Assembly (NCBI RefSeq): GCF_021290385.1
Contig: NZ_CP089928.1
Coordinates: 2,588,501 to 2,652,500 of the forward strand
Direction: 5' to 3'
DNA: 64,000 nucleotides
Source of the DNA: Microbulbifer sp. YPW16
GTDB taxonomy: Bacteria; Pseudomonadota; Gammaproteobacteria; Pseudomonadales; Cellvibrionaceae
Shown here: positions 19,043-27,609 of the stretch, piece after piece
How positions within the stretch are numbered: position 1 is the stretch's first letter
How the letters are laid out: every line of letters starts with the position of its first letter
Position numbers and translations under genes: made by a program
Notes under the pieces: generated by a model
What the model was told of the DNA's origin: nothing
Seen by the model: the letters and a program-made list of their open reading frames with translations, nothing else
Databases searched by the model: none

Positions 19043-19155
19043 GCCATCCATGGCGCAACCAAAGGCGTTTATCCAAGCTTCAGCCCCGCCATCCATGGCG
19101 CAACCAAAGGCGTTTATCCAAGCTTCAGCCCCGCCATCCATGGCGGGGCTGAAGC
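19043..19155. repeat. 45-bp tandem repeat with terminal hairpin
   Basis: Two full copies of a 45-bp unit (starting 19043 and 19088) and a third partial copy at 19133. The third copy is followed by its reverse complement, giving a 14-bp perfect stem (19122-19135 with 19142-19155) around a 6-base loop (ATCCAT). It lies 22 bases beyond the end of the minus-strand tldD gene, so it may act as its terminator. The unit carries GCCATCCATGGC, itself partly palindromic. No spacer separates copies, so it is not CRISPR. It may be a member of a dispersed intergenic repeat family, which can be checked by search. Confidence 0.7.
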
Positions 19156-19177
19156 CGGGCGCAAAGCATCGCCCGGC

Positions 19178-20809
19178 TTAGCCCAACTTGCGCTTGGTGT
19201 TGATCACATTGACCCCGTCGAAGCGCGCCGTGGAGCTGCCGTGGGACACGGTGCTGATCTGGCTCGGTTGGCCCTTGCCGTCGAAGAAGGAGCCGCCCAG
19301 GCGGTAGTCGCGCTTGTCGCAGATCTGCGAGCAGGAATTCCAGAATTCCTGGGTGTTGGACTGGTAGGCCACATCCTCCACCATGCCGGTGATCTTGCCG
19401 TCCTCGATCTCGTAAAACAGCTGGCCACCGAACTGGAAGTTATAGCGCTGCTGGTCGATGGAGAAAGAGCCGGCACCGACGATGTAGATGCCCTTTTCCA
19501 CGTCCTTGATCATGTCGTCCAGGCCCAGTTCATCCTGGCCTGGCAGCAGTGACACGTTCGGCATGCGCTGGAACTGCACGCTGGACCAGTCGTCGGCGTA
19601 GGAACAGCCGTGGGACTTCTCCTGGCCGAGCATGTGCACCTGGTCGCGGGTGGCCTGGTAGTTCACCAGGATGCCATCCTTCACCAGGTCCCACTTGCCG
19701 GTCTCCACGCCCTCATCGTCATAGCCCACCGCGCCCAGCGAGCCGGGCTGTACCTTGTCGGCGAACAGGTTCACCTTGTCACTGCCGTACTGGAATTTGC
19801 CGCTGCGCCACTTGTCGAGGGTGGCAAAGGAAGTACCGGCGTAGTTGGCCTCGTAACCCAGTACGCGGTCCAGTTCCAGCGGGTGGCCGACCGACTCGTG
19901 GATGGTGAGCCACAGGTGGCTGGGGTCGAGCACCAGGTCGTACTTGCCGGGCTTGACGGACTTCGCCGTGAGTTTCTCTTTTGCCTGCTGCGCCGCCAGC
20001 CGGGCGTCCTCGACCATGTCGTAGGAATCGCGATACAGAACGGTCTGCGACTGCACCTTGTCCTCGGCGCGGCCATCCAGGTACTCGAAGCCGCGCCCTA
20101 CCGGCTGGCTCAGGCCGTTGCGGGTGCGAAAGCCGCCGGTCTTCTTGTCTACGGCGGTCACCTGCATCGGCGCCCACAGGCGATGTACGTCCTGGTCGAT
20201 ATAGGAGCCATCGGTAGAGGCAAAGTACTTCTGCTCGTTCACCACGTAGAGGCTGGAGTTGATAAAGCTGGCCCCGGCGCCGAGGGCGGCCTCGTTGACT
20301 GCCATCAACAGGTCGACTTTTTCCGCCAGCGGGATCTGCATGGCGTTTTTCTGGATCGGTGTCTTCCAGCTTACCTCGCCGTAGCCTTTCTGCTCGGCCA
20401 GCTGCACCGGCTCGCTCTGGTACCTGGAGTTGGCCTTGGCGGTGGCCACGGCCTTGCGGGTAGCCCTGGCGATCCCGTCGCTGGTCATATCGTTGGTGGC
20501 GGCGAAGCCCCAGGTGCCGTTGGCGATCACGCGCACGCCCATACCGATGGACTCGGTATTGACTACGTTCTGCAGCTGCATTTCACGGGTGATCACATAC
20601 TGGTTCAGGTAGCGGCCGATGCGCACGTCGGCATAGGTGGCCCCCAGCTTGGTGGCGGTATTCAGGGCGGCGTCGGCCAGCTCCTTCTTGACGGAGAGGT
20701 CGATACCGCTGGTGGTCAGCTTGCTCTCGGCCACCAGGTTGCCGGACAGCGGCAACATGGAAACGCCCATGCCGGCGCCGGTCAGCTGTAAAAATTTTCT
20801 TCTGTCCAT
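19178..20809 (-). CDS. TldD-family metallopeptidase homologue with Tat signal (copy 1)
   Basis: 543 residues. The start MDRRKFLQLTGAGMGVSMLP is a Tat signal (RRKFLQ followed by a hydrophobic stretch), so the enzyme is probably periplasmic, unlike cytosolic TldD. The fold is TldD/PmbA: TYADVRIGRYLNQYV, NGTWGFAATNDMTSDGI and the HExxxH motif at residues 304-309 (HESVGH), which binds metal, followed by LELDRVLGYEANYAG. A likely third ligand cysteine lies in KSHGCSYADDW. TldD family members process peptides such as microcin B17 precursor. Very similar to the gene at 22259. Substrate unknown. Confidence 0.8.
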   Translation of the reverse strand: MDRRKFLQLTGAGMGVSMLPLSGNLVAESKLTTSGIDLSVKKELADAALNTATKLGATYADVRIGRYLNQYVITREMQLQNVVNTESIGMGVRVIANGTWGFAATNDMTSDGIARATRKAVATAKANSRYQSEPVQLAEQKGYGEVSWKTPIQKNAMQIPLAEKVDLLMAVNEAALGAGASFINSSLYVVNEQKYFASTDGSYIDQDVHRLWAPMQVTAVDKKTGGFRTRNGLSQPVGRGFEYLDGRAEDKVQSQTVLYRDSYDMVEDARLAAQQAKEKLTAKSVKPGKYDLVLDPSHLWLTIHESVGHPLELDRVLGYEANYAGTSFATLDKWRSGKFQYGSDKVNLFADKVQPGSLGAVGYDDEGVETGKWDLVKDGILVNYQATRDQVHMLGQEKSHGCSYADDWSSVQFQRMPNVSLLPGQDELGLDDMIKDVEKGIYIVGAGSFSIDQQRYNFQFGGQLFYEIEDGKITGMVEDVAYQSNTQEFWNSCSQICDKRDYRLGGSFFDGKGQPSQISTVSHGSSTARFDGVNVINTKRKLG

Positions 20810-20836
20810 GTCAGGTCCTCGTTTTGGCTGCCGGGC

Positions 20837-22168
20837 TTAAACCGCGTCGGAAAGGCTGCTGAAGGTGAAGTCGCGCACTTTCAGTGCGGGGACCATAGCG
20901 GGGAAGCCCATCATGTTGACGCGCTTGGCCTGTCCCATTTCCTCGATGTTGTTCAGCATGATCACCGGGCTCTCGTTGAAGCGGAAGTTCTTTACCGGGT
21001 ACTTGATCTTGCCGTTCTCGATATAGAAAGTGCCGTCGCGGGTCAGGCCGGTCAGCAGCAGTGACTGCGGGTCCACCATGCGGATGTACCAGGTGCGGGT
21101 CACCAGGATGCCGCGGCGGGTGTTCTTGATCAGTTCCTCGGTGGACTTGTCGCCGCCGATCATGATCAGGTTGCCCGGTGTCGGTACCGCTTCCTCTTCA
21201 GTCTTTTCGGCCCAGTAGCGGCTGCGGAACATATTCTGTGCGACACCGCCCTTGACCCAGTCGATGCGCTGCAGGGGCATGTGGTCGTCCTCGGCCCAGG
21301 GAGTCGCAGGTACCTGCGGGTCGGTGGGGTCGGAGTAGATGTGCACGCGCTTGTCGAACATCTTCTCGCCCAGGCGGTTGCCGCCGCCCTTCTTGCTCAT
21401 GAAGCTGCGGCCTTCGTCGGCGTTGCGCGCATCGTAGCTGTACATCATGTAGCCCAGCAGGCCGGAGACGGCATTGGGCTCGAGGATCACGGTGTACTTG
21501 CCCGGCTCCAGCGCGCGGGCCTCCTGGGACTGTACCGCCTTGTCGATGGCAATGCCCGAGGTGGCGGCTGTGCTCATGTTGTCAAAGTCGGTCACGTCGC
21601 TCTCGGCCCAGCCCGAGCCCAGGCCATTTTCGGTGCGCATGGTCACGGTGAAATTGGCCGAGGTGGAGACGTGGTAGCCGAACAGTCCCCTGGTGTTGGC
21701 CACGGCGGCGAAGGAGCGCGCGTCCTCCAGGTAGCCGGCAGCCACGACCTTGTTTTTCTTGGCTGCCATGATGGAGTCTGCGGCGGCCTTGGCGCGCTGC
21801 TCCGGGGTGATGTTGGCGGTGGCCTTGGCGAAACCGTTTACGTCCAGGTATTTCTGCGGGCCCAGCAGCGGCATGGCCTCGGGATTGTCCGGGGAGAGTT
21901 TTGCCAGCTCCTCGGCGCGGCGCATGACTTTCTCCAGCGCCGCGTCGCTGAACTCATTGATGGTGGCCACGCCGGACTTCTTGCCGAAACGTGCCTCGAC
22001 CGCCAGCGAGATATCGTCGACGATACCGCTGGTGGAAACACTGTTGCGCGCGTAGCGGATGTTGCCGGTCTCGGCACCGGTCAGCTGTGCGCTGGCTCCA
22101 TCGGCACGGCTGTATTCCAGCACCTTGTCGAGAATGCGCTTTGCTTCACTTCTGGTCAGGATTGCCAT
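20837..22168 (-). CDS. TldE/PmbA-family protein
   Basis: 443 residues. It has the PmbA/TldE layout: an N-terminal domain (IRYARNSVSTSGIVDDISLAVEARFGKKSGVA), then DARSFAAVANTRGLFGYHVSTSANF, and the C-terminal beta-rich part (LLLTGLTRDGTFYIENGKIKYPVKNFRFNES). Like other PmbA/TldE proteins, no HExxxH is present, so it is probably the non-catalytic partner of TldD. It has no obvious signal peptide, which is odd beside two Tat-signalled TldD homologues. Same strand between them, 27 and 90 bases away. A complex with one or both TldD-like neighbours is inferred from the family. Confidence 0.8.
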   Translation of the reverse strand: MAILTRSEAKRILDKVLEYSRADGASAQLTGAETGNIRYARNSVSTSGIVDDISLAVEARFGKKSGVATINEFSDAALEKVMRRAEELAKLSPDNPEAMPLLGPQKYLDVNGFAKATANITPEQRAKAAADSIMAAKKNKVVAAGYLEDARSFAAVANTRGLFGYHVSTSANFTVTMRTENGLGSGWAESDVTDFDNMSTAATSGIAIDKAVQSQEARALEPGKYTVILEPNAVSGLLGYMMYSYDARNADEGRSFMSKKGGGNRLGEKMFDKRVHIYSDPTDPQVPATPWAEDDHMPLQRIDWVKGGVAQNMFRSRYWAEKTEEEAVPTPGNLIMIGGDKSTEELIKNTRRGILVTRTWYIRMVDPQSLLLTGLTRDGTFYIENGKIKYPVKNFRFNESPVIMLNNIEEMGQAKRVNMMGFPAMVPALKVRDFTFSSLSDAV

Positions 22169-22198
22169 TATTTTTTCTCCGGTTACTTATTCTTGTGT

Positions 22199-22223
22199 CG
22201 GCACCGCCCTGGGGGCGGTGCCG
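22199..22223 (-). other. Hairpin between tldD copy 2 and the tldE gene
   Basis: Inverted repeat CGGCACCGCCC / GGGCGGTGCCG with a 3-base loop (11-bp perfect stem) in the 90-bp gap. No T run follows on the minus strand, so it is not a classical terminator; it may be a processing or attenuation hairpin. Confidence 0.45.
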
Positions 22224-22258
22224 CGCTGTCAGTACGGGGCAGTTGCCCCAGCAGTGTC

Positions 22259-23890
22259 TTACGAAATCTTGCGCTTGGTATTGATTACATTGATCTTGTC
22301 GAAGCGGGTGGTGGAACAACCGTGGGACACCGCGCTCACCTGGCTGGGCTGGCCCTTGCCATCGAAGAAGGTGCCGCCCAGGCGGTAATCGCTCTCGTCA
22401 CAGATGGCCGAGCAGGAATTCCAGAATTCCTGGGTGTTCGACTGGTAGGCGACATCTTCGACCTGGCCGACAATCTCGCCGTCCCTGATTTCGTAGAACA
22501 GCTGGCCGCCAAACTGGAAGTTGTAGCGCTGCTGGTCGATGGAATAGGAGCCGCGGCCGAGGATATAGATACCCTTCTCCACGTCCCGGATCATGTCCTT
22601 CACGGAGTACTTTTCCTTGCCCGGCGCCAGTGACACGTTCGGCATGCGCTGGAATTGCACACTGTCCCAGCTGTCGGCATAGGAGCAGCCGTGCGATTCG
22701 TCCTGGTCGATCATGTGCACCTGGTCGCGGGTGGCCTGGTAGTTCACCAGGATGCCGTCCTTTACCAGGTCCCAGCGCCTGGCCTTCACGCCTTCGTCGT
22801 CATAGCCGACGGCGCCGAGGGAGCCGGGCTGGGTGCGGTCGGCAAAGAAGTTGACCTTGTCGCTGCCGTACTGGAATTTCCCGCTGCGCCACTTGTCCAG
22901 CGTGGCAAAGGAGGTGCCGGCGTAGTTGGCCTCGTATCCCAGCACGCGGTCCAGTTCCAGCGGGTGGCCGACGGACTCGTGGATGGTCAGGCGCAGGTGC
23001 AGGGGCTCCAGCACCAGGTCGTACTTGCCCGGGTCGATGGACTTGGCCGACAGCTTGGCCTTCGCCTGCTCGGTAGCGAGGATCGCGTCCTCGGCCATAT
23101 CGTAGGAATCCCCGTAGAGGGTGGTGTGGCCGTGGATCTTGTCCTCCTCGCGGCCGTCCAGGTACTCGTAGCCGAGCCCCACCGGGGTGCTGAGGCCGTC
23201 GCGGGTCTTGAACACACCGGTGTCCTTGTCCACGGCGGTCACCTGCATGGGCGCCCACAGGCGGTGGATGTCCTGGTCGATATAGGAGCCGTCGCTGGAG
23301 GCGAAGTACTTCTGCTCGTTGACCAGGTAGAGGGAGGAGTTGATGAAGCTGGCCCCGGCCTTCAGTGCGCTGTTATTGACCTCCATCAGGTAGTCCACCT
23401 TCTCGCTGATGGGCACCTCGAAGGCATTCTTCTGGATGGGGGTCTGCCAGGACACCTCGCCCACGCCCTTGACCGGCGCCAGCTGTACCGGCTCGACCTG
23501 GTACCTGGAATTCGCCCTGGCGATGGCCACCGCACGGCGCGCGGCATTCGCGATGCCGTCGTCGGTCAGGTCATTGGTGGCGGCGAAGCCCCAGGTGCCG
23601 TTGGCGATCACGCGGATGCCGGCACCGAAGGACTCGGTGTTGATGATGTTCTCGACGCGGGTCTCGCGGGTGACCAGGAACTGGTTCAGGTAGCGGCCGA
23701 TGCGCACATCGGTATAGCTGGCGCCGGCCTTGCGGGTGGTGTTCAGCACTATGTCCGCCAGCGCTTTCTTGCGCCGCACGTCCATACCATTTTGGGTCAG
23801 TTCCGCGGCGCTGACGCGGGTGCCGTAGACCGGCAGCAGGATACCGCCAGCCCCGACACCGGCCATCTTCAGGAATTCTCGTCTCTGCAT
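22259..23890 (-). CDS. TldD-family metallopeptidase homologue with Tat signal (copy 2)
   Basis: 543 residues, the same length as copy 1 and nearly the same sequence in long stretches (GYEANYAGTSFATLDKWRSG identical in both). Tat signal RREFLK then a hydrophobic core. HExxxH (HESVGH) is conserved. ATG 23890 is chosen because the Tat motif is immediately downstream; the longer upstream open frame to 24049 has no sensible signal. The two copies have diverged mostly in the N-terminal signal and in surface stretches, so they arose by duplication and may have different partners. Confidence 0.8.
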   Translation of the reverse strand: MQRREFLKMAGVGAGGILLPVYGTRVSAAELTQNGMDVRRKKALADIVLNTTRKAGASYTDVRIGRYLNQFLVTRETRVENIINTESFGAGIRVIANGTWGFAATNDLTDDGIANAARRAVAIARANSRYQVEPVQLAPVKGVGEVSWQTPIQKNAFEVPISEKVDYLMEVNNSALKAGASFINSSLYLVNEQKYFASSDGSYIDQDIHRLWAPMQVTAVDKDTGVFKTRDGLSTPVGLGYEYLDGREEDKIHGHTTLYGDSYDMAEDAILATEQAKAKLSAKSIDPGKYDLVLEPLHLRLTIHESVGHPLELDRVLGYEANYAGTSFATLDKWRSGKFQYGSDKVNFFADRTQPGSLGAVGYDDEGVKARRWDLVKDGILVNYQATRDQVHMIDQDESHGCSYADSWDSVQFQRMPNVSLAPGKEKYSVKDMIRDVEKGIYILGRGSYSIDQQRYNFQFGGQLFYEIRDGEIVGQVEDVAYQSNTQEFWNSCSAICDESDYRLGGTFFDGKGQPSQVSAVSHGCSTTRFDKINVINTKRKIS

Positions 23891-24214
23891 GGTCCTCCCC
23901 AGCCCGGTACACCGCAGGGCGGTAGCGCCGGGAGTATTGGTTATTGTTCTCTGGTCGCAGGGCCCGGTGTCCCGGCTGACCGGTGTATCCAACCTATCAC
24001 AATGGTGATGGCCGGTCAGGACATCCCGCGGCAGGTGCCCGGAATGCAAAAAAATTGACCAATGATCAGGATCTTCCGGTCGCGGGGGGCTTGTAAAGCG
24101 GCGGTCGTTAAACGGAAGGCAGGGGCGGATGAATTGAAGCGGGCTCGGGGAGGTGGTGCGCCCCGGGGCGCCCAGCGGATCGACAGTGAACCGTTCGCCG
24201 GTTGTGGGCGATAG
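23891..24214. other. Intergenic stretch upstream of tldD copy 2
   Basis: 324 bases between nadV (minus) and the second tldD. No coding pattern on either strand stands out. It would hold the tldD promoter (minus strand). Nothing else is seen. Confidence 0.4.
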
Positions 24215-25597
24215 TCAGATCTCGGCCCGGCGGCGCACCTCCGCGAAGGTAGTCTCGCGCAGCAGCCGGCCATCGCGGAACACCGGTCGCAGCAGGTTGG
24301 TGCGCTCGCCCAGTTCCTCCAGGCGCACTGTCTGCATTTCCCCGGCATCGTCCCGCACCAGCGCCAGCCGGCCGCGCATGGACTTCTTCTCGGGGCCCGT
24401 GACCGGGTCCTTCCAGACATCCTGCCACTCGCCGTCGATACAGATGGCACTGGCCTTCATGGCAAAGCTCATCAGGTCGCGGTCGAGTTTCTGCAGCAGG
24501 GCGCCGCCCATGCCGAAGGTCAGGTTATCGGCGGACAGGCCCCGGTCCTGCATCGCCTGCAGTATCTCGGGGATGGAGTGGCGGTCGACGCCATCCCCCT
24601 GGATCACGCGGATGAAATCCGGCAGGACCCGGTAGCCCTTGCTGTTGGTGGTGGAACCGAAGATGCGCATCAGGCGCTCCAGGCTCTCGCACACGATCTC
24701 CACCGGGTCGCCGGAATCCGGCCGCACAACTAAAGTGCCGCCACTGTTGATTACCCGCTCCTTCAGCTCCCCGCCCCAGATATTCTCGATCGCGTGCCAG
24801 AGGTCCCAGCTGTCGCTGACCACGGCCACGATCTTGCCGGGGCCGGCGAACTGGTCGAGCATATTGGCGTAGGCATCCGCCTCGCGCTCACGGCCCCAGG
24901 CGGTCATGGTGCTGTGCTCGGCGGCGGGAATGGATACCCCGGCCATGGGCTCGTCATAGTAGCGCCGGGCCCCCACCAGCCCGGACACGGTATCGGTGCC
25001 GTGGAAGTTCACCAGGTGCGACATGCCGCCCAGCATGGCGCTCTCCAGGCTGCTGGCGCCGCGGCCGCCGAAGTCGTGCAGCTTGAGCGGCAGCCCGTCC
25101 AGGGAATCCGCCGTCTCGCGCAGGTAGCCGGCGATGATTTTCTTGATCAGGCGGCTCTGGGTGGACACGGTCACCGGGTACCAGATGGCGCGCACCAGCC
25201 CGGTCTCGATATAGCTGGTGAGCCAGAAACAGGCCGGGCAGGTATTGACCACCTGCAGCATCACATTGTGCAGCGGCACCAGCGTGCCCTCCGGTACCGC
25301 CGAGATCTCCAGTGGCAGCAGCCCGCCGTGCTCCTCCAGGATGTGCTCCCAGCCGGCGCGGTGGAACGGCAGGCCATGGCTGTGGAGCATTTCCTCGGCC
25401 TCATCGATATCGCCCATATGAATGGGGGTGAGCAGGTACTCGCGGATGTACGCCTGCAGGCCGAAGAACACCGCCTCGGGGAAGTCGCCGCCACGGCACT
25501 CGATGTAACTGCTCACATACTCCGCCCCCGGCGGGTACTGCAGGTAGTGGCTGGCCTTGTAGCTGTCGACGTTGAGGATCAGGTTATGTGCAGTCAT
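24215..25597 (-). CDS. nadV: Nicotinamide phosphoribosyltransferase
   Basis: 460 residues, typical of bacterial NadV and like animal NAMPT. Diagnostic stretches: LHDFGGRGASSLESAML, SIPAAEHSTMTAWGRERE (catalytic His), VVSDSWDLWHAIENIWG, VVRPDSGDPVEIV and FGMGGALLQKLDRDL. It makes nicotinamide mononucleotide from nicotinamide and PRPP, for NAD salvage in the cytosol. ATG 25597 (MTAHNLIL) is chosen over the more upstream codon. No nadM or ADP-ribose genes are adjacent, so it looks like an isolated salvage gene here. Confidence 0.92.
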   Translation of the reverse strand: MTAHNLILNVDSYKASHYLQYPPGAEYVSSYIECRGGDFPEAVFFGLQAYIREYLLTPIHMGDIDEAEEMLHSHGLPFHRAGWEHILEEHGGLLPLEISAVPEGTLVPLHNVMLQVVNTCPACFWLTSYIETGLVRAIWYPVTVSTQSRLIKKIIAGYLRETADSLDGLPLKLHDFGGRGASSLESAMLGGMSHLVNFHGTDTVSGLVGARRYYDEPMAGVSIPAAEHSTMTAWGREREADAYANMLDQFAGPGKIVAVVSDSWDLWHAIENIWGGELKERVINSGGTLVVRPDSGDPVEIVCESLERLMRIFGSTTNSKGYRVLPDFIRVIQGDGVDRHSIPEILQAMQDRGLSADNLTFGMGGALLQKLDRDLMSFAMKASAICIDGEWQDVWKDPVTGPEKKSMRGRLALVRDDAGEMQTVRLEELGERTNLLRPVFRDGRLLRETTFAEVRRRAEI

Positions 25598-25725
25598 AGG
25601 TGGCTGGGCAGCGCGCAATCAGGGTTTTATTTCAATAACGTGCCATGGAACTTTACCTATCTCCATCGCTGTAAAGCCGATGTATTGATTTGGGGGCAGT
25701 GTAATTAAAGCAGGCAGGGCCCAGG

Positions 25726-26004
25726 CTACAGATTGCTCATCAGTTCTTTGAGGGACAGGGTCGGTTGTATCCGGATTTCTGCATCGAGGGCCGCAAAAAG
25801 TACCTCATTGTATTCCATGAGTTTGGCCTGGTTTGTTTCCTCGAAAACAAAAACCGCGTCACGCTTGCCTTCCCATAGGTGGAAATAGGCCGCTTCCGGG
25901 TTGGCAGACTCAATGAAGGCTTTTAATACCTCAGCCATCGACCCATCCGCTTTACTGTCGTTGCCCTTCTCCACAGGAATACGCACTTCCATGAATAGCC
26001 GCAC
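25726..26004 (-). CDS. Small protein of an uncharacterised family (often mislabelled panthothenate synthetase)
   Basis: 92 residues with the pattern (L/M)EVRIPVEKGN...PEAAYFHLWEGKRDAVFVFE... of small proteins that databases often call panthothenate synthetase or DUF3303, and which are likely ferredoxin-like dimeric alpha/beta barrels. Start GTG 26004 is supported by a perfect AGGAGG five bases upstream; the ATG at 25992 is 17 bases from it. Helix and strand lengths suit a dimeric barrel. The function is unknown and the mislabel should not be trusted. Confidence 0.55.
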   Translation of the reverse strand: MRLFMEVRIPVEKGNDSKADGSMAEVLKAFIESANPEAAYFHLWEGKRDAVFVFEETNQAKLMEYNEVLFAALDAEIRIQPTLSLKELMSNL

Positions 26005-26305
26005 AGCTACCTCCTGATCACTAAAGTTATGTAACGGGATTGTCCGTCTCCGATTAACAATAGAGTGACCATGAGCGTCCATGAGGCAACAGGGGCCAAA
26101 TACGGCGCACGGCCGGGATTTCTTTCTATGATTGCTAGCGAGGCGACTCGTATCGGACGCAAACGATACTCGGCGGGACGTAGTGCTGGCTAAAGGTGTT
26201 TGTTGCCTGATAAGGGAAGCCTGATCGCAGTCGCCCACCGCTCAATAGCGCAATTGTTCGCGCATGATTGCCAGGGTTTCCCGGGCTCGGAGTAAATGAA
26301 GCGAC
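26005..26305. other. Divergent promoter region of the small gene and cbpA
   Basis: About 300 bases. Contains the ribosome site of the small gene (AGGAGG on the minus strand) and near 26039-26065 AT-richer sequence. A near-palindrome around CGTATCGGACGCAAACGATACTCG (26149-26172) contains the inverted pair CGTATC/GATACG. No coding pattern is seen. Confidence 0.4.
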
Positions 26306-27259
26306 ATGGAGTACAGGGACTACTACCAGATCCTGGGCCTGGAGCGGGATGCCAGCCAGGACGAGATCAAGCGTGCCTATCGCAAACTGGCACGCAAATA
26401 CCATCCGGATATCAGCAAGGAGGCCGATGCCGAGGACCGCTTCAAGGAGGTGGGCGAGGCCTATGAAGTACTGAAAGACCCGGAAAAGCGCGCAGCCTAT
26501 GACCAGGTCGGCAGTGGTTATCACGCGGGCCAGGACTTCCGCCCGCCGCCCAACTGGGATGAGGGTTTTGAGTTCCACGGCGGCGGTTACACCGAAGCGG
26601 ATGCGGGCGCCTTCAGTGACTTCTTCGAGAGCCTGTTCGGGCGCGGTGGCTTCAGCCACGGCTATGGCGGGGCGCGCCAGCAGCAGTTTCACGCCCGGGG
26701 CGAAAATACCTATGCCAAGATCGCCATCGACCTGGAGGACAGCTATCAGGGCGGTAGTCGGCAGATAGCGCTCAAGCACTCCGAGCTGGGGCCCGACGGG
26801 CGGCCGCACCTCAAGGAGCGCAAGCTCAACGTCAAGATCCCCAGGGGAGTGACCGAGGGGCAACAGATCCGCCTCGCCGGACAGGGCGAGCCCGGCTTCG
26901 GCGAGGGCAAGCCCGGTGATCTTTACCTGGAAATCAGCTTCAACCCCCATCCCCTGTACTCGGTGGAGGGCAAGACCGTGTACCTGGACCTGCCGGTGGC
27001 GCCCTGGGAGGCGGCTCTGGGCGCGAAGGTGAAGGTACCGACCCCGGCGGGGGAGATCCAGCTGACCGTCCCCCCCAACAGTCGCGGCGGTAGCAAACTG
27101 CGGCTCAAGGGGCGCGGTATACCGGCCGCTGAACCCGGTGACCTGTATGTGGTGCTGCAGGTAGTGACCCCACCGGCCAGCAGTGAGGCAGAGAAGGAGG
27201 CGTACAGCGAGTTCAGTCGCGCCTTCAGTTTCGACCCGCGCAGTAACCTGGGCAGCTGA
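26306..27259 (+). CDS. cbpA: DnaJ-class co-chaperone CbpA
   Basis: 317 residues. J domain with HPD at [11 protein letters not shown], a Gly/Phe-rich linker ([20 protein letters not shown]) and two C-terminal substrate-binding domains ([57 protein letters not shown]). No zinc finger, as in CbpA. It assists DnaK in stress. cbpM follows 13 bases later, which is the classical operon. Starting ATG 26306 fits the J domain. Confidence 0.92.
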   Translation: MEYRDYYQILGLERDASQDEIKRAYRKLARKYHPDISKEADAEDRFKEVGEAYEVLKDPEKRAAYDQVGSGYHAGQDFRPPPNWDEGFEFHGGGYTEADAGAFSDFFESLFGRGGFSHGYGGARQQQFHARGENTYAKIAIDLEDSYQGGSRQIALKHSELGPDGRPHLKERKLNVKIPRGVTEGQQIRLAGQGEPGFGEGKPGDLYLEISFNPHPLYSVEGKTVYLDLPVAPWEAALGAKVKVPTPAGEIQLTVPPNSRGGSKLRLKGRGIPAAEPGDLYVVLQVVTPPASSEAEKEAYSEFSRAFSFDPRSNLGS

Positions 27260-27272
27260 AAGGAGAGGGCCA

Positions 27273-27599
27273 ATGCAAGGTGATAATCACAGGGAAATCA
27301 GCGGCGCGCTGCTCGATGAAGAGAGTGAGCTGACCCTGGGTGAGCTGTGCCGAGCCTGCGGTATTCCCGCGGAGGCAGTGCTGGCGCTGGTGGAGGAGGG
27401 GGTAATCGAGCCCCGCGGACGCGGGCGCACCCGCTGGCGCTTCAGTGGGATCTGTGTCCGTCGCGTGCGCCGGGTTTATAGTATTGAGCGCGACCTGGGG
27501 GTGAACCTGGCCGGGGCCGCGCTGGCGATCGACTTGCTGGAGGAGATCGAGCGGCTGCAGGCGCGGCTGGCGCGCCTGGAACACGGAAAGAATAAGTAG
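27273..27599 (+). CDS. cbpM: Chaperone modulator CbpM
   Basis: 108 residues. MerR-like: LTLGELCRACGIPAEAVLALVEEGVIEPRG is the helix-turn-helix-like start, then VRRVRRVYSIERDLGVNLAGAALAIDLL and a coiled-coil end (EEIERLQARLARLEHGK). CbpM binds the J domain of CbpA and inhibits it. ATG 27273 follows GGAGAGG; upstream in-frame codons lie inside cbpA. Confidence high from context. Confidence 0.88.
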   Translation: MQGDNHREISGALLDEESELTLGELCRACGIPAEAVLALVEEGVIEPRGRGRTRWRFSGICVRRVRRVYSIERDLGVNLAGAALAIDLLEEIERLQARLARLEHGKNK

Positions 27600-27609
27600 T
27601 GGGAGTTGT

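Noticed and set aside
18611-19141. Minus-strand frame with the repeated peptide AMDGGAEAWINAFGC
   Set aside because: The peptide repeat is just a translation of the 45-bp DNA repeat, and the rest of the frame lies over the DUF4159 gene in another frame.
19043-19155. CRISPR array
   Set aside because: The 45-bp units are contiguous with no spacers and only two to three copies; no cas genes are seen.
22655-24058. Long plus-strand frame opposite tldD copy 2
   Set aside because: It is antisense to a conserved gene; the residues are mostly Gly/Val/His-rich repetitive shadow, with no motif.
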